The notes: generated from the letters alone by a model not told the origin. Positions 17,683 through 28,233 are shown, numbered from the stretch's first letter. The stretch: DNA of 64,000 nt from Mucilaginibacter endophyticus (GCF_003351025.1 NZ_QPCG01000002.1:558001-622000), one strand, 5' to 3'. A program made the numbers and translations.

Positions 17683-18660
17683 ATGTCAGTCTTAATATAT
17701 GCGGAAAATGCCGGGGGGAAATTCAAAAAATCAATTTTTGAAGCCGTTTCTTATGCCCGCGCTATTGCCGATCAAAATAATACTTCTCTTACCGCTGTTT
17801 CTATAGGTAAAGTTGATGCCGCTGAATTAGCTTTATTGGGCAAATACGGTGCTGATAAAGTGCTTAATGTATCTGGCGACAAATTGAAAGATTTTGTAAA
17901 CCAAGCCTACGCTTCGATAATTGCCGAAGCTGCAAAAAAAGAGGGTTCGGCTGTTGTAGTATTATCCAATACGTTTTCTGGTCGTGGTTTGGCGCCAAGA
18001 GTTGGCGTAAAACTTGAAGCTGGTGTAGCAGATGGTGTTGTAGCATTGCCGGTGCAGGAAGGCGGCTCTTTTAAAGTTAAAAAGACTGCCTTTTCGGGTA
18101 AAGCTTTCGCTACTGTCGAGCTTAGTTCGGCAATAAAAGTTATCGCGCTCGTACCTAATTCATACAAAGTTGTTGAAACAGGTGGCACAGCCCAGGTTGA
18201 AGACTTCAGCGTTGAAACCAAAGCCTCTGACTTTAAGGCCATGATCAAAGAAATTGTTCGTTCAACCGATAAAGTTTCTCTGCCTGATGCAGAGATCGTA
18301 GTTTCTGCCGGTCGGGGTTTAAAAGGCCCTGAAAACTGGGGAATGATAGAAGAGTTGGCAAACCTTTTAGGAGCAGCTACCGCATGCTCAAAACCGGTAT
18401 CAGATGCCGGTTGGAGACCACATAGCGAACACGTTGGACAAACAGGTATAGCTGTCAGTCCAAATTTGTATATTGCAGTAGGAATTTCAGGTGCTATTCA
18501 GCACCTGGCCGGGGTAAGTTCATCAAAAGTTATTGTAGTCATAAACAAAGATCCGGAAGCACCGTTTTTTAAGGTAGCAGATTACGGAATTGTGGGCGAC
18601 GCTTTTGAAGTGCTCCCTAAATTAATAGCAGCCGTTAAAGAATATAAAGCTTCAGCATAA
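17683..18660 (+). CDS. etfA: Electron transfer flavoprotein alpha subunit
   Basis: The 325-residue FAD-binding partner of EtfB. The C-terminal FAD domain is clear: SAGRGLKGPENWGMIEELANLLGAATACSKPVSDAGW, then HSEHVGQTGIAVSPNLYIAVGISGAIQHLAG, and the final NKDPEAPFFKVADYGIVGD. The N-terminal domain is shorter and more variable, as usual. It is transcribed with etfB and probably with the BFN-family gene, whose start lies about 20 bp downstream. Confidence 0.96.
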   Translation: MSVLIYAENAGGKFKKSIFEAVSYARAIADQNNTSLTAVSIGKVDAAELALLGKYGADKVLNVSGDKLKDFVNQAYASIIAEAAKKEGSAVVVLSNTFSGRGLAPRVGVKLEAGVADGVVALPVQEGGSFKVKKTAFSGKAFATVELSSAIKVIALVPNSYKVVETGGTAQVEDFSVETKASDFKAMIKEIVRSTDKVSLPDAEIVVSAGRGLKGPENWGMIEELANLLGAATACSKPVSDAGWRPHSEHVGQTGIAVSPNLYIAVGISGAIQHLAGVSSSKVIVVINKDPEAPFFKVADYGIVGDAFEVLPKLIAAVKEYKASA

Positions 18661-18682
18661 ATACAGGGTGATGGGGAATAAC

Positions 18683-19282
18683 ATGAAAAAAATAAAGCTT
18701 GATATTGTCGGCTTATCTTATAGTCAAACCCAATCGGGTGCTTACGCTCTTGTTTTGGGCGAAGTAAGTGGCCGTCGTCGCTTGCCTATCATTATCGGCA
18801 GCTTTGAAGCTCAAGCTATAGCCATCGAAATTGAGAAGATGACTCCAAGCCGCCCACTTACGCACGACTTGTTCAAGAGCTTTGCCCAGGCTTACCAGAT
18901 CGAGGTGCAGGAAGTGATCATTTACAATTTGGTTGATGGTATATTTTATGCAAAACTTATCTGTAGTGATGGAAAGCGCTCGGTGGAAATAGATGCACGT
19001 ACTTCTGATGCCATTGCTGTAGCAGTACGTTTTGACTGCCCTATCTTCACCTATGAGTTCATCTTGTCAACCGCAGGCATTGTAATAGAAGGTAATGACT
19101 TTGTTTACCTGGAGAATATTAACGAGGCCCCTGAAGAAAAATCAGTTAGCGCCTCGGTAAGCGGTTATGCTTCTATCAGCACTGAAGAACTTAAAACTAA
19201 GTTACAGGAAGCTTTGGCAGAAGAATCATATGAAAAAGCTGCCAAAATTCGTGACGAACTTAATAAGCGTAAAGCATCGTGA
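18683..19282 (+). CDS. Bifunctional nuclease family protein (DUF151) with C-terminal UVR motif
   Basis: The protein is about 199 residues from MKKIKLDIVGLSYSQTQSGAYALVLGE. GTG at 18668 and ATG at 18671 are alternative starts, but the GGGG run just before 18683 favours the latter. The BFN domain (residues 1-130) has RRLPIIIGSFEAQAIAIEIEK and VEIDARTSDAIAVAVRFDCPIF, the most conserved parts of the family. The last 35 residues (ELKTKLQEALAEESYEKAAKIRDELNKR) form a UvrB/UvrC motif, a helical hairpin for protein contacts. Family members have been linked to RNase and DNase activity. The role here is open. Confidence 0.85.
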   Translation: MKKIKLDIVGLSYSQTQSGAYALVLGEVSGRRRLPIIIGSFEAQAIAIEIEKMTPSRPLTHDLFKSFAQAYQIEVQEVIIYNLVDGIFYAKLICSDGKRSVEIDARTSDAIAVAVRFDCPIFTYEFILSTAGIVIEGNDFVYLENINEAPEEKSVSASVSGYASISTEELKTKLQEALAEESYEKAAKIRDELNKRKAS

Positions 19283-19318
19283 GGATTTCGGAATTCGGAT
19301 TTTCGATTTTAGATTTTC
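19283..19318 (+). repeat. Single TTTCGGATTT-type arm after the BFN-family gene
   Basis: The sequence GGATTTCGGAATTCGGATTT, followed by TCGATTTTAGATTTTC, starts directly at the stop codon. It resembles the left arms at 15112 and 51253 but has no matching right arm nearby. Confidence 0.5.
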
Positions 19319-19365
19319 TTGACTGTTCCATTTGAGATACAATTCTAATAACCTCAATATTATAT

Positions 19366-19395
19366 AAACAGAAACCTGATCCCGGGTTTCTGTTT
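19366..19395 (+). terminator. Intrinsic terminator of the etfBA-BFN operon
   Basis: AAACAGAAACC (19366-19376) pairs perfectly with GGTTTCTGTTT (19385-19395) around an 8-base loop. It lies 84 bp after the BFN-family gene and before the permease. Confidence 0.75.
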
Positions 19396-19498
19396 ACCAA
19401 TAGTAATTTCTACAACGGTAGTTTTCTCATTTACATTTATTTCACTACTTTCCGTTTTTAATTTAACACTGACTAAATTTATTTAAACCCGTTACCGT

Positions 19499-20758
19499 AT
19501 GAATATTAAGTTCCGCTTAATACTGATGAATTTTATGCAATTCTTTATCTGGGGGGCGTGGTTGCTAACCATCGGTGCGTATTGGTTTCAGGATAAACAT
19601 TGGTCAGGTGCACAATTTGGTGCCATATTTAGTACAATGGGCATTTCGGCTATATTTATGCCGGCCCTTACCGGCATTATAGCTGACAGGTTTATCAATG
19701 CTGAAAAATTATATGGTATCATGCATATCCTCGGTGCCTGCTCCCTTTTTATCTTGCCGCAAATAACTAATCCTTCTGCTTTTTTTTGGGTGATGCTGAT
19801 TAATATGGTGTTTTATATGCCAACTCTTTCACTTTCAATTACAGTGGCATATTCAGCATTAAAAAGCGGCAATAAGGACGTAGTAAAAGACTACCCCCCC
19901 ATCAGGATCTGGGGAACTATCGGGTTCATCGCCGCCTTATGGACGGTGAGCTTAACACATAACGAAACATCGCCAAACCAGTTTTATATTGCTTCGGCTG
20001 TAGCGCTTGCACTTGGGCTTTACTCATTTAGCCTTCCAAAATGCCCGCCTCTTTCTTCAAAAACAACCAATAAATCATTTGTTGATTCATTGGGACTCAA
20101 CGCGTTTAAATTATTCAAAGATCCTAAGTTTGCCATCTTCTTTGCTTTTTCTATGCTATTGGGCGCAGCATTACAGCTTACTAATGCTTATGGTGATACA
20201 TTCATTCAGGATTTCAAAAACATAGCCATTTATAAAGATTCTGTCGGCGTTAAGTACCCGGCCATTATCATGTCGATATCTCAGTTCTCTGAGACATTCT
20301 TCATTTTGGCTATACCATTTTTCTTAAGAAAGTTTGGTATCAAATACGTGATGCTGTTCAGTATGCTGGCTTGGGTGTTAAGGTTCGGTCTTTTTGCATT
20401 TGGCGATCCTGCGGGCGGTTTATGGATGATCATTTTATCATGTATTGTTTACGGCATGGCTTTCGATTTCTTCAATATATCGGGCTCCTTATTTGTAGAA
20501 ACACAAGCCACTCCCGATATCAGGGCGAGTGCACAGGGTTTGTTTATGATGATGGTAAATGGCTTTGGTGCCTTTTTCGGAAGTATTGCAAGCGGTCTTA
20601 TCATAGATCACTTTTTCTTGTTGCCAGGCGGCGCCAAAGATTGGCACGGTATCTGGCTTACATTTTCAGGTTATGCTTTAGTAATTGCCATCGTTTTTCC
20701 GTTTGTATTCAGGTACAAACATAACAAAGCATTGGTTGAGGCAATACAGCATGCATAA
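19499..20758 (+). CDS. Nucleoside:H+ symporter, NupG-like MFS permease
   Basis: The 419-residue protein has about twelve membrane helices. The N-terminus MNIKFRLILMNFMQFFIWGAWLLTIGAYW is typical of the nucleoside:H+ symporter family (NupG/XapB). PALTGIIADRFINAEKLYGIMHILGA and DYPPIRIWGTIGFIAALW are further conserved loops. It should take up nucleosides across the inner membrane, but the substrate is inferred from the family. It stands alone, with its own terminators before and after. Confidence 0.85.
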   Translation: MNIKFRLILMNFMQFFIWGAWLLTIGAYWFQDKHWSGAQFGAIFSTMGISAIFMPALTGIIADRFINAEKLYGIMHILGACSLFILPQITNPSAFFWVMLINMVFYMPTLSLSITVAYSALKSGNKDVVKDYPPIRIWGTIGFIAALWTVSLTHNETSPNQFYIASAVALALGLYSFSLPKCPPLSSKTTNKSFVDSLGLNAFKLFKDPKFAIFFAFSMLLGAALQLTNAYGDTFIQDFKNIAIYKDSVGVKYPAIIMSISQFSETFFILAIPFFLRKFGIKYVMLFSMLAWVLRFGLFAFGDPAGGLWMIILSCIVYGMAFDFFNISGSLFVETQATPDIRASAQGLFMMMVNGFGAFFGSIASGLIIDHFFLLPGGAKDWHGIWLTFSGYALVIAIVFPFVFRYKHNKALVEAIQHA

Positions 20759-20822
20759 TCTGAAATCTATGCTTTCAGAATAATTCCCTTTATCAATCCT
20801 ACAAAGAATATTCATTCATATG

Positions 20823-20855
20823 AAACCCGCTTTAGATACATGCTAAAGCGGGTTT
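20823..20855 (+). terminator. Intrinsic terminator of the nucleoside permease gene
   Basis: AAACCCGCTTTAG (20823-20835) and CTAAAGCGGGTTT (20843-20855) form a perfect 13-bp stem with a 7-base loop, followed by ATTTTTT. A second short palindrome AGCCTAAATAGGCT follows at 20868-20881. Confidence 0.88.
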
Positions 20856-21004
20856 ATTTTTTAGGACAGCCTAAATAGGCTCCTTTTCAAAGCTCAATTC
20901 GGGGGAATTAAAGTAAAACTGACTGGGACTATTTCGTTGAATTTACTATCCTGATAGCTAAAGCTGTTCGCGCTTCACAGAAATAAAAAATAAGAGTAAA
21001 ACAA

Positions 21005-21029
21005 AAAAGGCCGCAAATTGCGGCCTTTT
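21005..21029 (-). terminator. Terminator of the thrS-infC-rpmI-rplT operon
   Basis: AAAAGGCCGCAA and TTGCGGCCTTTT form a 12-bp stem around one base, so the real loop uses the inner A/T pairs. On the minus strand it is followed by a run of six T within TTTTTTGT, 22 bp after the rplT stop. Confidence 0.88.
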
Positions 21030-21050
21030 CCATGCATTTATAATGCGATA

Positions 21051-21395
21051 TTATTTTACTGCATCAACAACTGCTTTGAAAGCATCTGGGTTGTTCATTG
21101 CTAAATCAGCTAATACCTTACGGTTTAAACCAATTTCTTTAGCGGCTAATTTACCCATTAACTGAGAGTAAGAAATTCCGTGCTGACGGGCACCAGCGTT
21201 AATACGTTGGATCCATAAAGCCCTGAACTCTCTCTTTTTGGTTTTACGGTCGCGGTAAGCGTATTGTAAACCTTTTTCAACTGTGTTTTTTGCAATGGTG
21301 TATACCTTGCTACGTGAACCCCAATAACCTTTGGCGAGGTTCATGATCCTTTTCCTGCGTCTTCTCGACGCTACTGCGTTAACTGAACGTGGCAT
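21051..21395 (-). CDS. rplT: 50S ribosomal protein L20
   Basis: The 114-residue protein begins [36 protein letters not shown] after Met, the classic L20 start with its arginine-rich extension. It is an early assembly protein that binds 23S rRNA. It ends the operon thrS-infC-rpmI-rplT, with 81 bp between it and rpmI. In other bacteria L20 also represses this operon, but I see no clear L20-binding leader here. Confidence 0.97.
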   Translation of the reverse strand: MPRSVNAVASRRRRKRIMNLAKGYWGSRSKVYTIAKNTVEKGLQYAYRDRKTKKREFRALWIQRINAGARQHGISYSQLMGKLAAKEIGLNRKVLADLAMNNPDAFKAVVDAVK

Positions 21396-21476
21396 CTTGT
21401 GTGTTTTTTGGTAGTGAGTGCCTGCATCTCGTGTGCCGGACTTAAAACTCTAATACCTGGTTTTAAAATTTGTGAA

Positions 21477-21677
21477 TTACTTTCCGATACAAAGCATACG
21501 TTTTACGTTACCCATGTCGGCATCAGATACTAAGCTGGTGTGACCAAGGGCACGCTTACGTTTTGTCGACATCTTGGTTAAGATGTGGCTTTTGTATGCG
21601 TTTTTTCTTGCGATTTTACCGGTTCCAGTAAGCTTAAAGCGCTTTTTAGCACTGGAATTGGTTTTCATTTTTGGCAT
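21477..21677 (-). CDS. rpmI: 50S ribosomal protein L35
   Basis: The 66-residue, highly basic protein starts [35 protein letters not shown], the standard L35 sequence. It lies between infC (85 bp upstream) and rplT, the common order in bacteria. Confidence 0.97.
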   Translation of the reverse strand: MPKMKTNSSAKKRFKLTGTGKIARKNAYKSHILTKMSTKRKRALGHTSLVSDADMGNVKRMLCIGK

Positions 21678-21762
21678 AACTCTATTTATTTGTGTTAGAT
21701 ATTAACGTTTCTCAACGTTTTATTTTCAAGCAGATGCGCATTTGCACATCTGCCTATTTTAA

Positions 21763-22329
21763 TTACTTTTTAGCTGCCTTAGGTGCAAGGGTTAAAAACA
21801 TCCTTTTTCCTTCAAGCTTAGGTAACTGCTCCACTTTACCAACTTCTTCCAATGCCTGGGCAAAACGAAGAAGTAAAATCTCACCTTGCTCCTTGTAAAC
21901 AATGGCACGGCCCTTAAAGTGTACATAAGCCCTTACCTTTTCGCCAGATTCCAAAAACTTAATGGCATGCTTTAACTTAAATTCAAAGTCATGATCATCA
22001 GTATTCGGTCCGAAACGAATTTCCTTGATAACCGTTTGCTTGGCATTGCTCTTTATCTCTTTAAGCTTTTTCTTCTGCTCGTAAATAAACTTATTGTAGT
22101 CAGTTACTTTACAAACCGGCGGCACCGCGTTTGGAGATATTTCAACCAAATCCAATTCCTGCTCCTGCGCTATTGCAAGGGCATCTCTTAATGAGTAAAC
22201 ACCCTGCTCAACGTTATCACCTACAAGGCGAACTTCCTGAGCCCTAATGAATTGGTTTATGTTATGTTCGGCTTCTTTTTTCTTAAAAGGAAGCCTTGGT
22301 CCTCTATTGAAAGGTTTGTTTAATGCCAA
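21763..22329 (-). CDS. infC: Translation initiation factor IF-3, TTG start
   Basis: The 188-residue factor binds the 30S subunit, checks the start codon and blocks subunit joining. The N-domain shows [63 protein letters not shown]. The C-domain has [41 protein letters not shown]. The only in-frame start before the conserved part is TTG at 22329, with a stop codon four codons upstream. That TTG begins one base after the thrS stop codon, so translation is likely coupled. A rare start codon fits the known self-control of infC in other bacteria, where IF-3 rejects non-standard starts. Confidence 0.94.
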   Translation of the reverse strand: MALNKPFNRGPRLPFKKKEAEHNINQFIRAQEVRLVGDNVEQGVYSLRDALAIAQEQELDLVEISPNAVPPVCKVTDYNKFIYEQKKKLKEIKSNAKQTVIKEIRFGPNTDDHDFEFKLKHAIKFLESGEKVRAYVHFKGRAIVYKEQGEILLLRFAQALEEVGKVEQLPKLEGKRMFLTLAPKAAKK

Positions 22330-22330
22330 G

Positions 22331-24256
22331 TTATACTGTTATTTCTTTAGTTATCTGTTCTTTAAAATCTTCAATGCTCATACTTCCCAAATCACCGGTA
22401 CCATGTTTACGTACAGAAACCTGCCCTTCAGCAGCCTCTTTTTCGCCTACAACCAGCATATAAGGGATTTTTTTAACTTCAGCATCACGTATCTTTCTGC
22501 CTATTTTCTCGTCCCTGAAGTCGATTAGCCCGCAAATATCGGAATCTTTTAATATATCAGAAACTTTTTTTGCATATTCTTCATATTTTTCTGATATAGG
22601 AAGTATAATGAACTGTTCGGGGGATAACCACAGCGGGAAATTACCTGCACAATGCTCAATTAATACCGCTATAAAGCGTTCCATAGAACCAAAGGGGGCC
22701 CTGTGGATCATTACCGGGCGGTGCTTTTGATTATCGCTGCCTGTATACTCCAGTTCAAAGCGCTCAGGCAGGTTATAGTCAACCTGGATAGTACCTAATT
22801 GCCATTTACGGCCAAGAGCATCCTTCACCATAAAGTCGAGCTTAGGGCCGTAAAACGCGGCCTCACCGTACTCAACAACAGTTGGCAAACCTTTTTCCGC
22901 GGCTGCTTCAATGATAGCGTTTTCGGCTAATGCCCAATTTTCATCGCTGCCGATGTATTTGGCCCTGTTTTCAGGATCACGTAATGATACCTGCGCAATG
23001 TAATTATCAAAGCCTAAAGCCTTAAATACATACAAAACCAGGTCAATAACTTTTTTAAACTCATCCTTTACCTGGTCAGGGCGGCAAAATAAGTGGGCAT
23101 CATCCTGAGTAAAGCCACGTACACGTGTCAAACCGTGTAGCTCGCCACTTTGCTCGTAACGGTACACAGTACCAAACTCAGCAAAACGAACCGGCAGGTC
23201 TTTGTATGAACGCGGTTTTGTTTTATAGATCTCGCAGTGGTGCGGGCAGTTCATTGGTTTTAAGAAGAACTCCTCTCCTTCCTGCGGTGTTTTTATCGGC
23301 TGAAACGAATCGGCGCCATATTTCTCGTAGTGACCTGATGTTACATACAGGTTTTTATGACCGATATGCGGCGTAATTACCTGCTCGTAACCGGCTTTTA
23401 CCTGTGCTTTTTGTAAAAAGTTTACCAGGCGTTCGCGCAAAGCTGTGCCTTTAGGTAACCACAATGGCAAGCCCATGCCTACCTTTTCTGAAAAAGCAAA
23501 CAGCTCCAATTCTTTACCTAATTTGCGGTGATCGCGCTTTTTAGCTTCTTCGATCATGTGCAGATATTCGGTAAGTTCGCTGGCTTTAGGGAAAGTAACA
23601 CCGTAAATACGGGTTAACTGCTTGCGTGTTTCATCACCACGCCAGTATGCGCCGGCAAGGCTCATCAGCTTAACCGCTTTTATAAAGCCTGTGTTAGGGA
23701 TGTGCGGCCCACGGCACAAGTCGGTAAAGTTACCTTGTGTGTAAAAAGTGATAGCGCCATCTGGCAGGTCCTTGATTAGGTCAAGCTTGTACTCATCACC
23801 TTTTTCAGTAAAATACTCAATAGCATCTGCTTTGCTGACAGGCTTGCGGATGTACTCTTCTTTGGTTTTAGCAAGTTCAATCATTTTATCCTCGATCTGC
23901 TTGAACTCGTCAGAAGATAAAACCTTGTCGCCAAAATCAACATCGTAATAAAAGCCGGTTTCAATTGCCGGACCGATACCAAATTTTGTACCCGGATAAA
24001 GAGCTTCTAAAGCCTCGGCCATTAAGTGGGCTGATGAATGCCAGAAAGTTGATTTACCATCGGCATCGTTCCAGGTTAATAATTTAACATGGGCGTCCTG
24101 CTCAATTGGGCGACTTGCGTCCCAAACCCGGCCATCAACTTCGGCTGCTAATACGTTACGTGCTAAACCTTCAGAAATCGACTGGGCGATTTGCATAGAA
24201 GAGATCCCTTTGTCATACTGACGAACGGAACCATCGGGAAGTGTAATGTTAATCAT
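22331..24256 (-). CDS. thrS: Threonine-tRNA ligase
   Basis: The 641-residue class II synthetase has all domains: TGS (residues 1-60), the editing domain with HSSAH (73-77), the catalytic core and the anticodon-binding domain (about 540-641). The zinc-binding Cys lies in [15 protein letters not shown]. Motif 2 is [26 protein letters not shown], and motif 3 is [20 protein letters not shown]. It is the first gene of the operon and carries a 74-bp leader with a hairpin. Confidence 0.97.
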   Translation of the reverse strand: MINITLPDGSVRQYDKGISSMQIAQSISEGLARNVLAAEVDGRVWDASRPIEQDAHVKLLTWNDADGKSTFWHSSAHLMAEALEALYPGTKFGIGPAIETGFYYDVDFGDKVLSSDEFKQIEDKMIELAKTKEEYIRKPVSKADAIEYFTEKGDEYKLDLIKDLPDGAITFYTQGNFTDLCRGPHIPNTGFIKAVKLMSLAGAYWRGDETRKQLTRIYGVTFPKASELTEYLHMIEEAKKRDHRKLGKELELFAFSEKVGMGLPLWLPKGTALRERLVNFLQKAQVKAGYEQVITPHIGHKNLYVTSGHYEKYGADSFQPIKTPQEGEEFFLKPMNCPHHCEIYKTKPRSYKDLPVRFAEFGTVYRYEQSGELHGLTRVRGFTQDDAHLFCRPDQVKDEFKKVIDLVLYVFKALGFDNYIAQVSLRDPENRAKYIGSDENWALAENAIIEAAAEKGLPTVVEYGEAAFYGPKLDFMVKDALGRKWQLGTIQVDYNLPERFELEYTGSDNQKHRPVMIHRAPFGSMERFIAVLIEHCAGNFPLWLSPEQFIILPISEKYEEYAKKVSDILKDSDICGLIDFRDEKIGRKIRDAEVKKIPYMLVVGEKEAAEGQVSVRKHGTGDLGSMSIEDFKEQITKEITV

Positions 24257-24296
24257 CTACAACTATGATTTTAAATTTATAAAATTACGTTTAAAC

Positions 24297-24315
24297 GGTC
24301 ACCTACAAAGTGACC
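24297..24315 (-). promoter_or_regulatory. Leader hairpin of the thrS operon
   Basis: GGTCAC (24297-24302) and GTGACC (24310-24315) form a perfect 6-bp stem with a 7-base loop. It lies between the -7 box (24331-24338) and the thrS ATG, near the 5' end of the mRNA. An overlapping ACCC/GGGT pairing (24313-24316 with 24326-24329) could compete with it. Confidence 0.45.
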
Positions 24316-24330
24316 CTCATTTTGTGGGTA

Positions 24331-24338
24331 CAAAAATA
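24331..24338 (-). promoter_or_regulatory. -7 promoter box of the thrS operon
   Basis: CAAAAATA is TATTTTTG on the minus strand, an exact TAnnTTTG match, 74 bases before the thrS ATG. Confidence 0.55.
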
Positions 24339-24398
24339 GAATTTTAAATAGCAATTAGCATCACAGCTATTTCAATTTTTATCGAAGGGTATAAAAAA

Positions 24399-24441
24399 TG
24401 GGATATCTCTACTTCATATCAATTGAAATAAAGATATCCCA
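24399..24441 (-). terminator. Terminator of the M1 peptidase gene
   Basis: TGGGATATCT (24399-24408) and AGATATCCCA (24432-24441) pair perfectly over 10 bp. An inner TTCA/TGAA pairing is possible in the loop. On the minus strand a TTTTTTA run follows. It is 23 bp after the peptidase stop. Confidence 0.78.
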
Positions 24442-24464
24442 CCAGATTTAATGAGGCATCTAAA

Positions 24465-27068
24465 CTATCTGAAAGCCTCGTTTGAGGGATTGGAGTTAAC
24501 CGATGTTTCCTTAACCTTAAACTCAACAGGCTGCCCAACCAAAATAGTTTTTATCGAGAAAGGGATCTTAATACCTCCATTTATACCCTCATAGTTACCA
24601 TATTCAACAGCTAATTCATTTGCACCTTCAATGGTTTGTTTGAGTTTTAATCCTGTTTTCTGGCTGTAATAATTATGAATATGGATATCGGTACCTATGT
24701 TAACGTCAACCTCATAAGCAAGTTCATTGTTCACTACCCGTAAAATAGGCTGCAGGGTCATATTTTGATTTATGCGTTCGTAGTCAAGCTCTGGAAACGG
24801 GCGGCTTTTAAGTTTAACTAATTTTTTGCCGGCATCATCAAGTTGCACGTCCCTGTTAACCTGTTTTGCTTTAATGCTATCGCCATTGAGCGTAACATGC
24901 GATACAACAAGGTTATTGTATGAAGGTACCATTGCTTCCTGGAAATATTTATCAGGCATTTTGTAGCGGGTCACCAGTTGAACTTCCGCGCCTTGTATTG
25001 TACCAATTGCGGATGTTTGCAAATCGCGAACATTCTTCAATTTTTCGGCGCCGCCAATAGCATCTAAATAGGCTTTAATAACAGAGCCAGCAGTTGTACC
25101 CTGAGGAACCGGCAGACCGCTGTATGAGTTATTTTCGGGATTAATATCCGGCAAGGTATGGTCAGGGTCAATAGTTGCAAAGGCAATTTTTGAAGTTGAC
25201 TTATACGGGAATGTCCAGGTATCTCCACGCTGCCAGATCTCGGCCGGAAGTTTTACAACACCAATTTTTCCGTTCTCTTCTTTGATTGTTATTGTGACAG
25301 GCAATGCCATTTCTTCGAGGTTCTCGATAGTGATCATAGCGCCTTTTGAAGCATCATTATCCGGATAGGAAATATCCTTTATGCCCTGATCAAGTTTCCA
25401 GGTGGTAAAAAACCACTCGTTCCAAAACCAGCTCAGGTCTTCGCCCGCTGCGTTATCCATCGTATGGAAAAAATCCCATGGCGTTGGGTGTTTAAAAGCC
25501 CAGCGTTTAATATAGGTTTTAAAAGCATAATCAAACCGTTCTTCACCTAATATCTGTTCGCGTAAAATTGCCAAACCTAAGGCCGGCTTCTCGTAAGCGG
25601 CTACGGCTAAAAAATCCTCCTGAATTACATCAGGCGTATTCATGATAGCCTCTGCACCGGGAGCAAACAAATAGCTGGCACTTTTTTGCTGATCGGGTTT
25701 CTCGTAGTACTCGCCTTTATTGAATACTTTGGTATCTACGTTATTTATAAACGTGTTAAAGCCCTCGTCCATCCAGGCGTATTTACGTTCGTTCGAACCA
25801 ACAATCATCGGGAACCAGTTGTGGCCAAATTCATGATTGGTAACCTCCCACAAACCTCCGTTTTGGTTGTTTGACCCGCAAAATACGATGCCTGGGTACT
25901 CCATCCCTCCTACAATACCTGCCACATTGGTTGCAACGGGATAAGTATATTCAAACCACTTGTCGCTGTACAGTTCAATCGCTCCTTTAACATATTCGGT
26001 TGAGCGTCCGTATGAATCATTTCCCTTTGCTTCAACAGGATAAACAGATTGCGCAAGCGCTTTTTTTCCACTTGGCAAATTGATCCGGGCAGCATCCCAG
26101 ATAAATGCCTTTGAAGCGGCCCATGCTACATCACGTGCATTTTTGCAAACGAAATGCCACGTAAGCACTGGCTTTTTAGGATAATCATTATTACGTATAA
26201 TATCTGTTGAATCCTTAATAGTAACCGTTTTATCGCTCTTTCTGGCTTCGACCAAACGATTCATTGTGTTTGGCGATAGTACTTCTGCCGGGTTAACAAG
26301 TTCACCCGATCCTGCTACAACCAAACTCGCTGGAGCTGTGATGCTATAGTCGAAGTTGCCATACTCCAGGTAAAACTCACTTGCACCAAGGTAAGGAATA
26401 GTATTCCAACCCGTTACATCGTCATAAACTTCCATGCGGGGATACCATTGCGCAATTTCATAGATCCAGCCGTTTTTGGTATGCTGTCGCCCCATCCTGT
26501 CTGTGCCATATTCCGGCACGTCAAAAGCGTAATCAATCTTAATTTGCAATTTGCTACCGGCCGCACGCAGGGAGTCTTTCAATTTGATCTGCATGCGGGT
26601 ATCCGTGATCAGGTAATCGGCTTTCAGGGTTTTACCTTTATTGATGACGTAAACAGATTTTATTTCGGCACCTTTTGTATATGATTTGTTCACGAATCTG
26701 CCACCCGAAACATTACTTGTAGCTTCGGCACGTGAATCTTCCTTGTATATATTCTGATCTACCTGGAGCCATAAAAAACCAAGCGCATCTGGACTGTTAT
26801 TAGTATAAGTAATTAATGTAGTTCCTTCAATGCGGTGTTTAACGGTATCAAGCGTAACGTCAAGCTTATAATCGGCCCGGTTTTGCCAGTATTTAGGGCC
26901 AGGGGCTCCACTGGCCGATCTGAACTCGTTCCCTCTTTCGGGATAAAACATGGGGTTAAATACTTTATGCTGATCATACTTAGGGGTAGCCTGATCTGCA
27001 TTTTGCGCTTTTAATCTACCGGCATAAAAGCCTAAAAACAATAGCAACGCGGCTTCGTAGAATTTCAT
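24465..27068 (-). CDS. Exported M1-family zinc aminopeptidase
   Basis: The 867-residue protein has a signal peptide (about residues 1-21, ending LKAQ). The gluzincin motif HEFGH is at 412-416, with the third zinc ligand Glu435 in WMDEGF, the exact M1 spacing (HExxH-x18-E). A glycine-rich stretch [15 protein letters not shown] just before it stands in place of the GxMEN exopeptidase motif (here GGMEYPG), as in many Bacteroidota homologues. The C-terminal 200 residues are beta-rich and resemble an outer-membrane lipoprotein-sorting-like fold ([32 protein letters not shown]). It should act in the periplasm or at the surface on peptides. Confidence 0.9.
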   Translation of the reverse strand: MKFYEAALLLFLGFYAGRLKAQNADQATPKYDQHKVFNPMFYPERGNEFRSASGAPGPKYWQNRADYKLDVTLDTVKHRIEGTTLITYTNNSPDALGFLWLQVDQNIYKEDSRAEATSNVSGGRFVNKSYTKGAEIKSVYVINKGKTLKADYLITDTRMQIKLKDSLRAAGSKLQIKIDYAFDVPEYGTDRMGRQHTKNGWIYEIAQWYPRMEVYDDVTGWNTIPYLGASEFYLEYGNFDYSITAPASLVVAGSGELVNPAEVLSPNTMNRLVEARKSDKTVTIKDSTDIIRNNDYPKKPVLTWHFVCKNARDVAWAASKAFIWDAARINLPSGKKALAQSVYPVEAKGNDSYGRSTEYVKGAIELYSDKWFEYTYPVATNVAGIVGGMEYPGIVFCGSNNQNGGLWEVTNHEFGHNWFPMIVGSNERKYAWMDEGFNTFINNVDTKVFNKGEYYEKPDQQKSASYLFAPGAEAIMNTPDVIQEDFLAVAAYEKPALGLAILREQILGEERFDYAFKTYIKRWAFKHPTPWDFFHTMDNAAGEDLSWFWNEWFFTTWKLDQGIKDISYPDNDASKGAMITIENLEEMALPVTITIKEENGKIGVVKLPAEIWQRGDTWTFPYKSTSKIAFATIDPDHTLPDINPENNSYSGLPVPQGTTAGSVIKAYLDAIGGAEKLKNVRDLQTSAIGTIQGAEVQLVTRYKMPDKYFQEAMVPSYNNLVVSHVTLNGDSIKAKQVNRDVQLDDAGKKLVKLKSRPFPELDYERINQNMTLQPILRVVNNELAYEVDVNIGTDIHIHNYYSQKTGLKLKQTIEGANELAVEYGNYEGINGGIKIPFSIKTILVGQPVEFKVKETSVNSNPSNEAFR

Positions 27069-27209
27069 TAACTGTGTTTTAATTGTGAGGGAAAGATATT
27101 AAAATATATTTGAGTTGAAACGTAATTGCTTGGTTACGTAGTATCCAACATACTTTTTTATAGTGATAATGAATAAACTATTTATGCAAATAACACCGTT
27201 AATACATTG

Positions 27210-27241
27210 TTGCAAACCATTCCCTATTTTTTATATTTTTG
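27210..27241 (+). promoter_or_regulatory. -33/-7 promoter of the glycosyltransferase operon
   Basis: TTG (27210-27212), a 21-base spacer, then TATTTTTG (27234-27241). The first ATG follows 41 bases later at 27283. A 6-bp palindrome, ACGTAA (27120-27125) with TTACGT (27134-27139), lies further up in the divergent gap. Confidence 0.62.
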
Positions 27242-27282
27242 CGGATGATTTTCGGCATATACCGTTAATCGCAGCCCAATAA

Positions 27283-28233
27283 ATGGATATATCAGTTGTA
27301 GTACCTCTTTACGATGAAGTAGAGTCGTTACCGGAGTTAACCTCATGGATTAGCCGGGTGATGGATGAAAACCGTTTTACTTACGAGATAATTTTGGTTG
27401 ACGATGGCAGCAAGGACGGATCATGGGAAATGATCAGGAAGCTGCAAACGGGAAACCCTTTCATCAAAGGCATTAAGTTCAGGCGTAATTATGGTAAGTC
27501 GGCAGCCTTAAATACGGGCTTTATAGCTTCCAAGGGCAACGTAGTGATTACTATGGATGCCGATCTGCAAGACAGCCCGGATGAAATTCCGGAGTTGTAC
27601 CGCCGCATAGTTGAAGAAAAGTACGATCTTATTTCGGGCTGGAAAGCTAAAAGGCATGACCCTTTAAGCAAAACCATACCAACAAAATTATTCAATGCGG
27701 CCACCCGCAGCATGAGCGGCATCCACAATCTTCATGATTTCAATTGCGGTTTGAAGGCTTATCGTGGCACCGTTGTAAAAAACATTGAGGTGTATGGAGA
27801 AATGCACCGTTATATTCCGGTGATTGCCAAGTGGGCCGGATTTACTAAAATTGGTGAGCAGGTTGTTGAACACCGACCACGCAAGTACGGTAAAACCAAA
27901 TTTGGCCTGAGCCGTTTCATCAACGGTTTTCTGGATCTGCTTTCGATATTTTTTGTTGGTAAATTTGGTAAGCGTCCTATGCACTTTTTTGGCACCATGG
28001 GCACCTTAAGCTTTTTTACCGGTTTGGTAATGGCTATCTGGATCATTGCCGAAAAGCTTTACAACATAGCGCACAACTTAAAATACAGGGATGTAACCAC
28101 CAGTCCGCTGTTTTATATAGCGCTGGTAGCTATCATCTTAGGATCTCAATTGTTTTTAACCGGCTTTGTGGCCGAACTGGTATCGCGCAGCGCAAGCGAA
28201 CGCAACCACTATCAAATTGAAGAAACAATTTAA
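27283..28233 (+). CDS. GT2 glycosyltransferase with two C-terminal membrane helices (DPM/GtrB-like)
   Basis: The 316-residue protein starts with a GT-A fold: MDISVVVPLYDEVESLPELT, EIILVDDGSKDGSWE, KFRRNYGKSAALNTGF. The metal-binding DxD region is ITMDADLQDSPDEIPEL. QDSPDEI and the following DFNCGLKAYRG are typical of the dolichyl- or undecaprenyl-phosphate sugar synthase branch. Two hydrophobic helices follow (about residues 232-255 and 270-300). It probably loads a sugar onto a lipid carrier on the inner face of the membrane. The donor sugar cannot be read from the sequence. Confidence 0.88.
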   Translation: MDISVVVPLYDEVESLPELTSWISRVMDENRFTYEIILVDDGSKDGSWEMIRKLQTGNPFIKGIKFRRNYGKSAALNTGFIASKGNVVITMDADLQDSPDEIPELYRRIVEEKYDLISGWKAKRHDPLSKTIPTKLFNAATRSMSGIHNLHDFNCGLKAYRGTVVKNIEVYGEMHRYIPVIAKWAGFTKIGEQVVEHRPRKYGKTKFGLSRFINGFLDLLSIFFVGKFGKRPMHFFGTMGTLSFFTGLVMAIWIIAEKLYNIAHNLKYRDVTTSPLFYIALVAIILGSQLFLTGFVAELVSRSASERNHYQIEETI

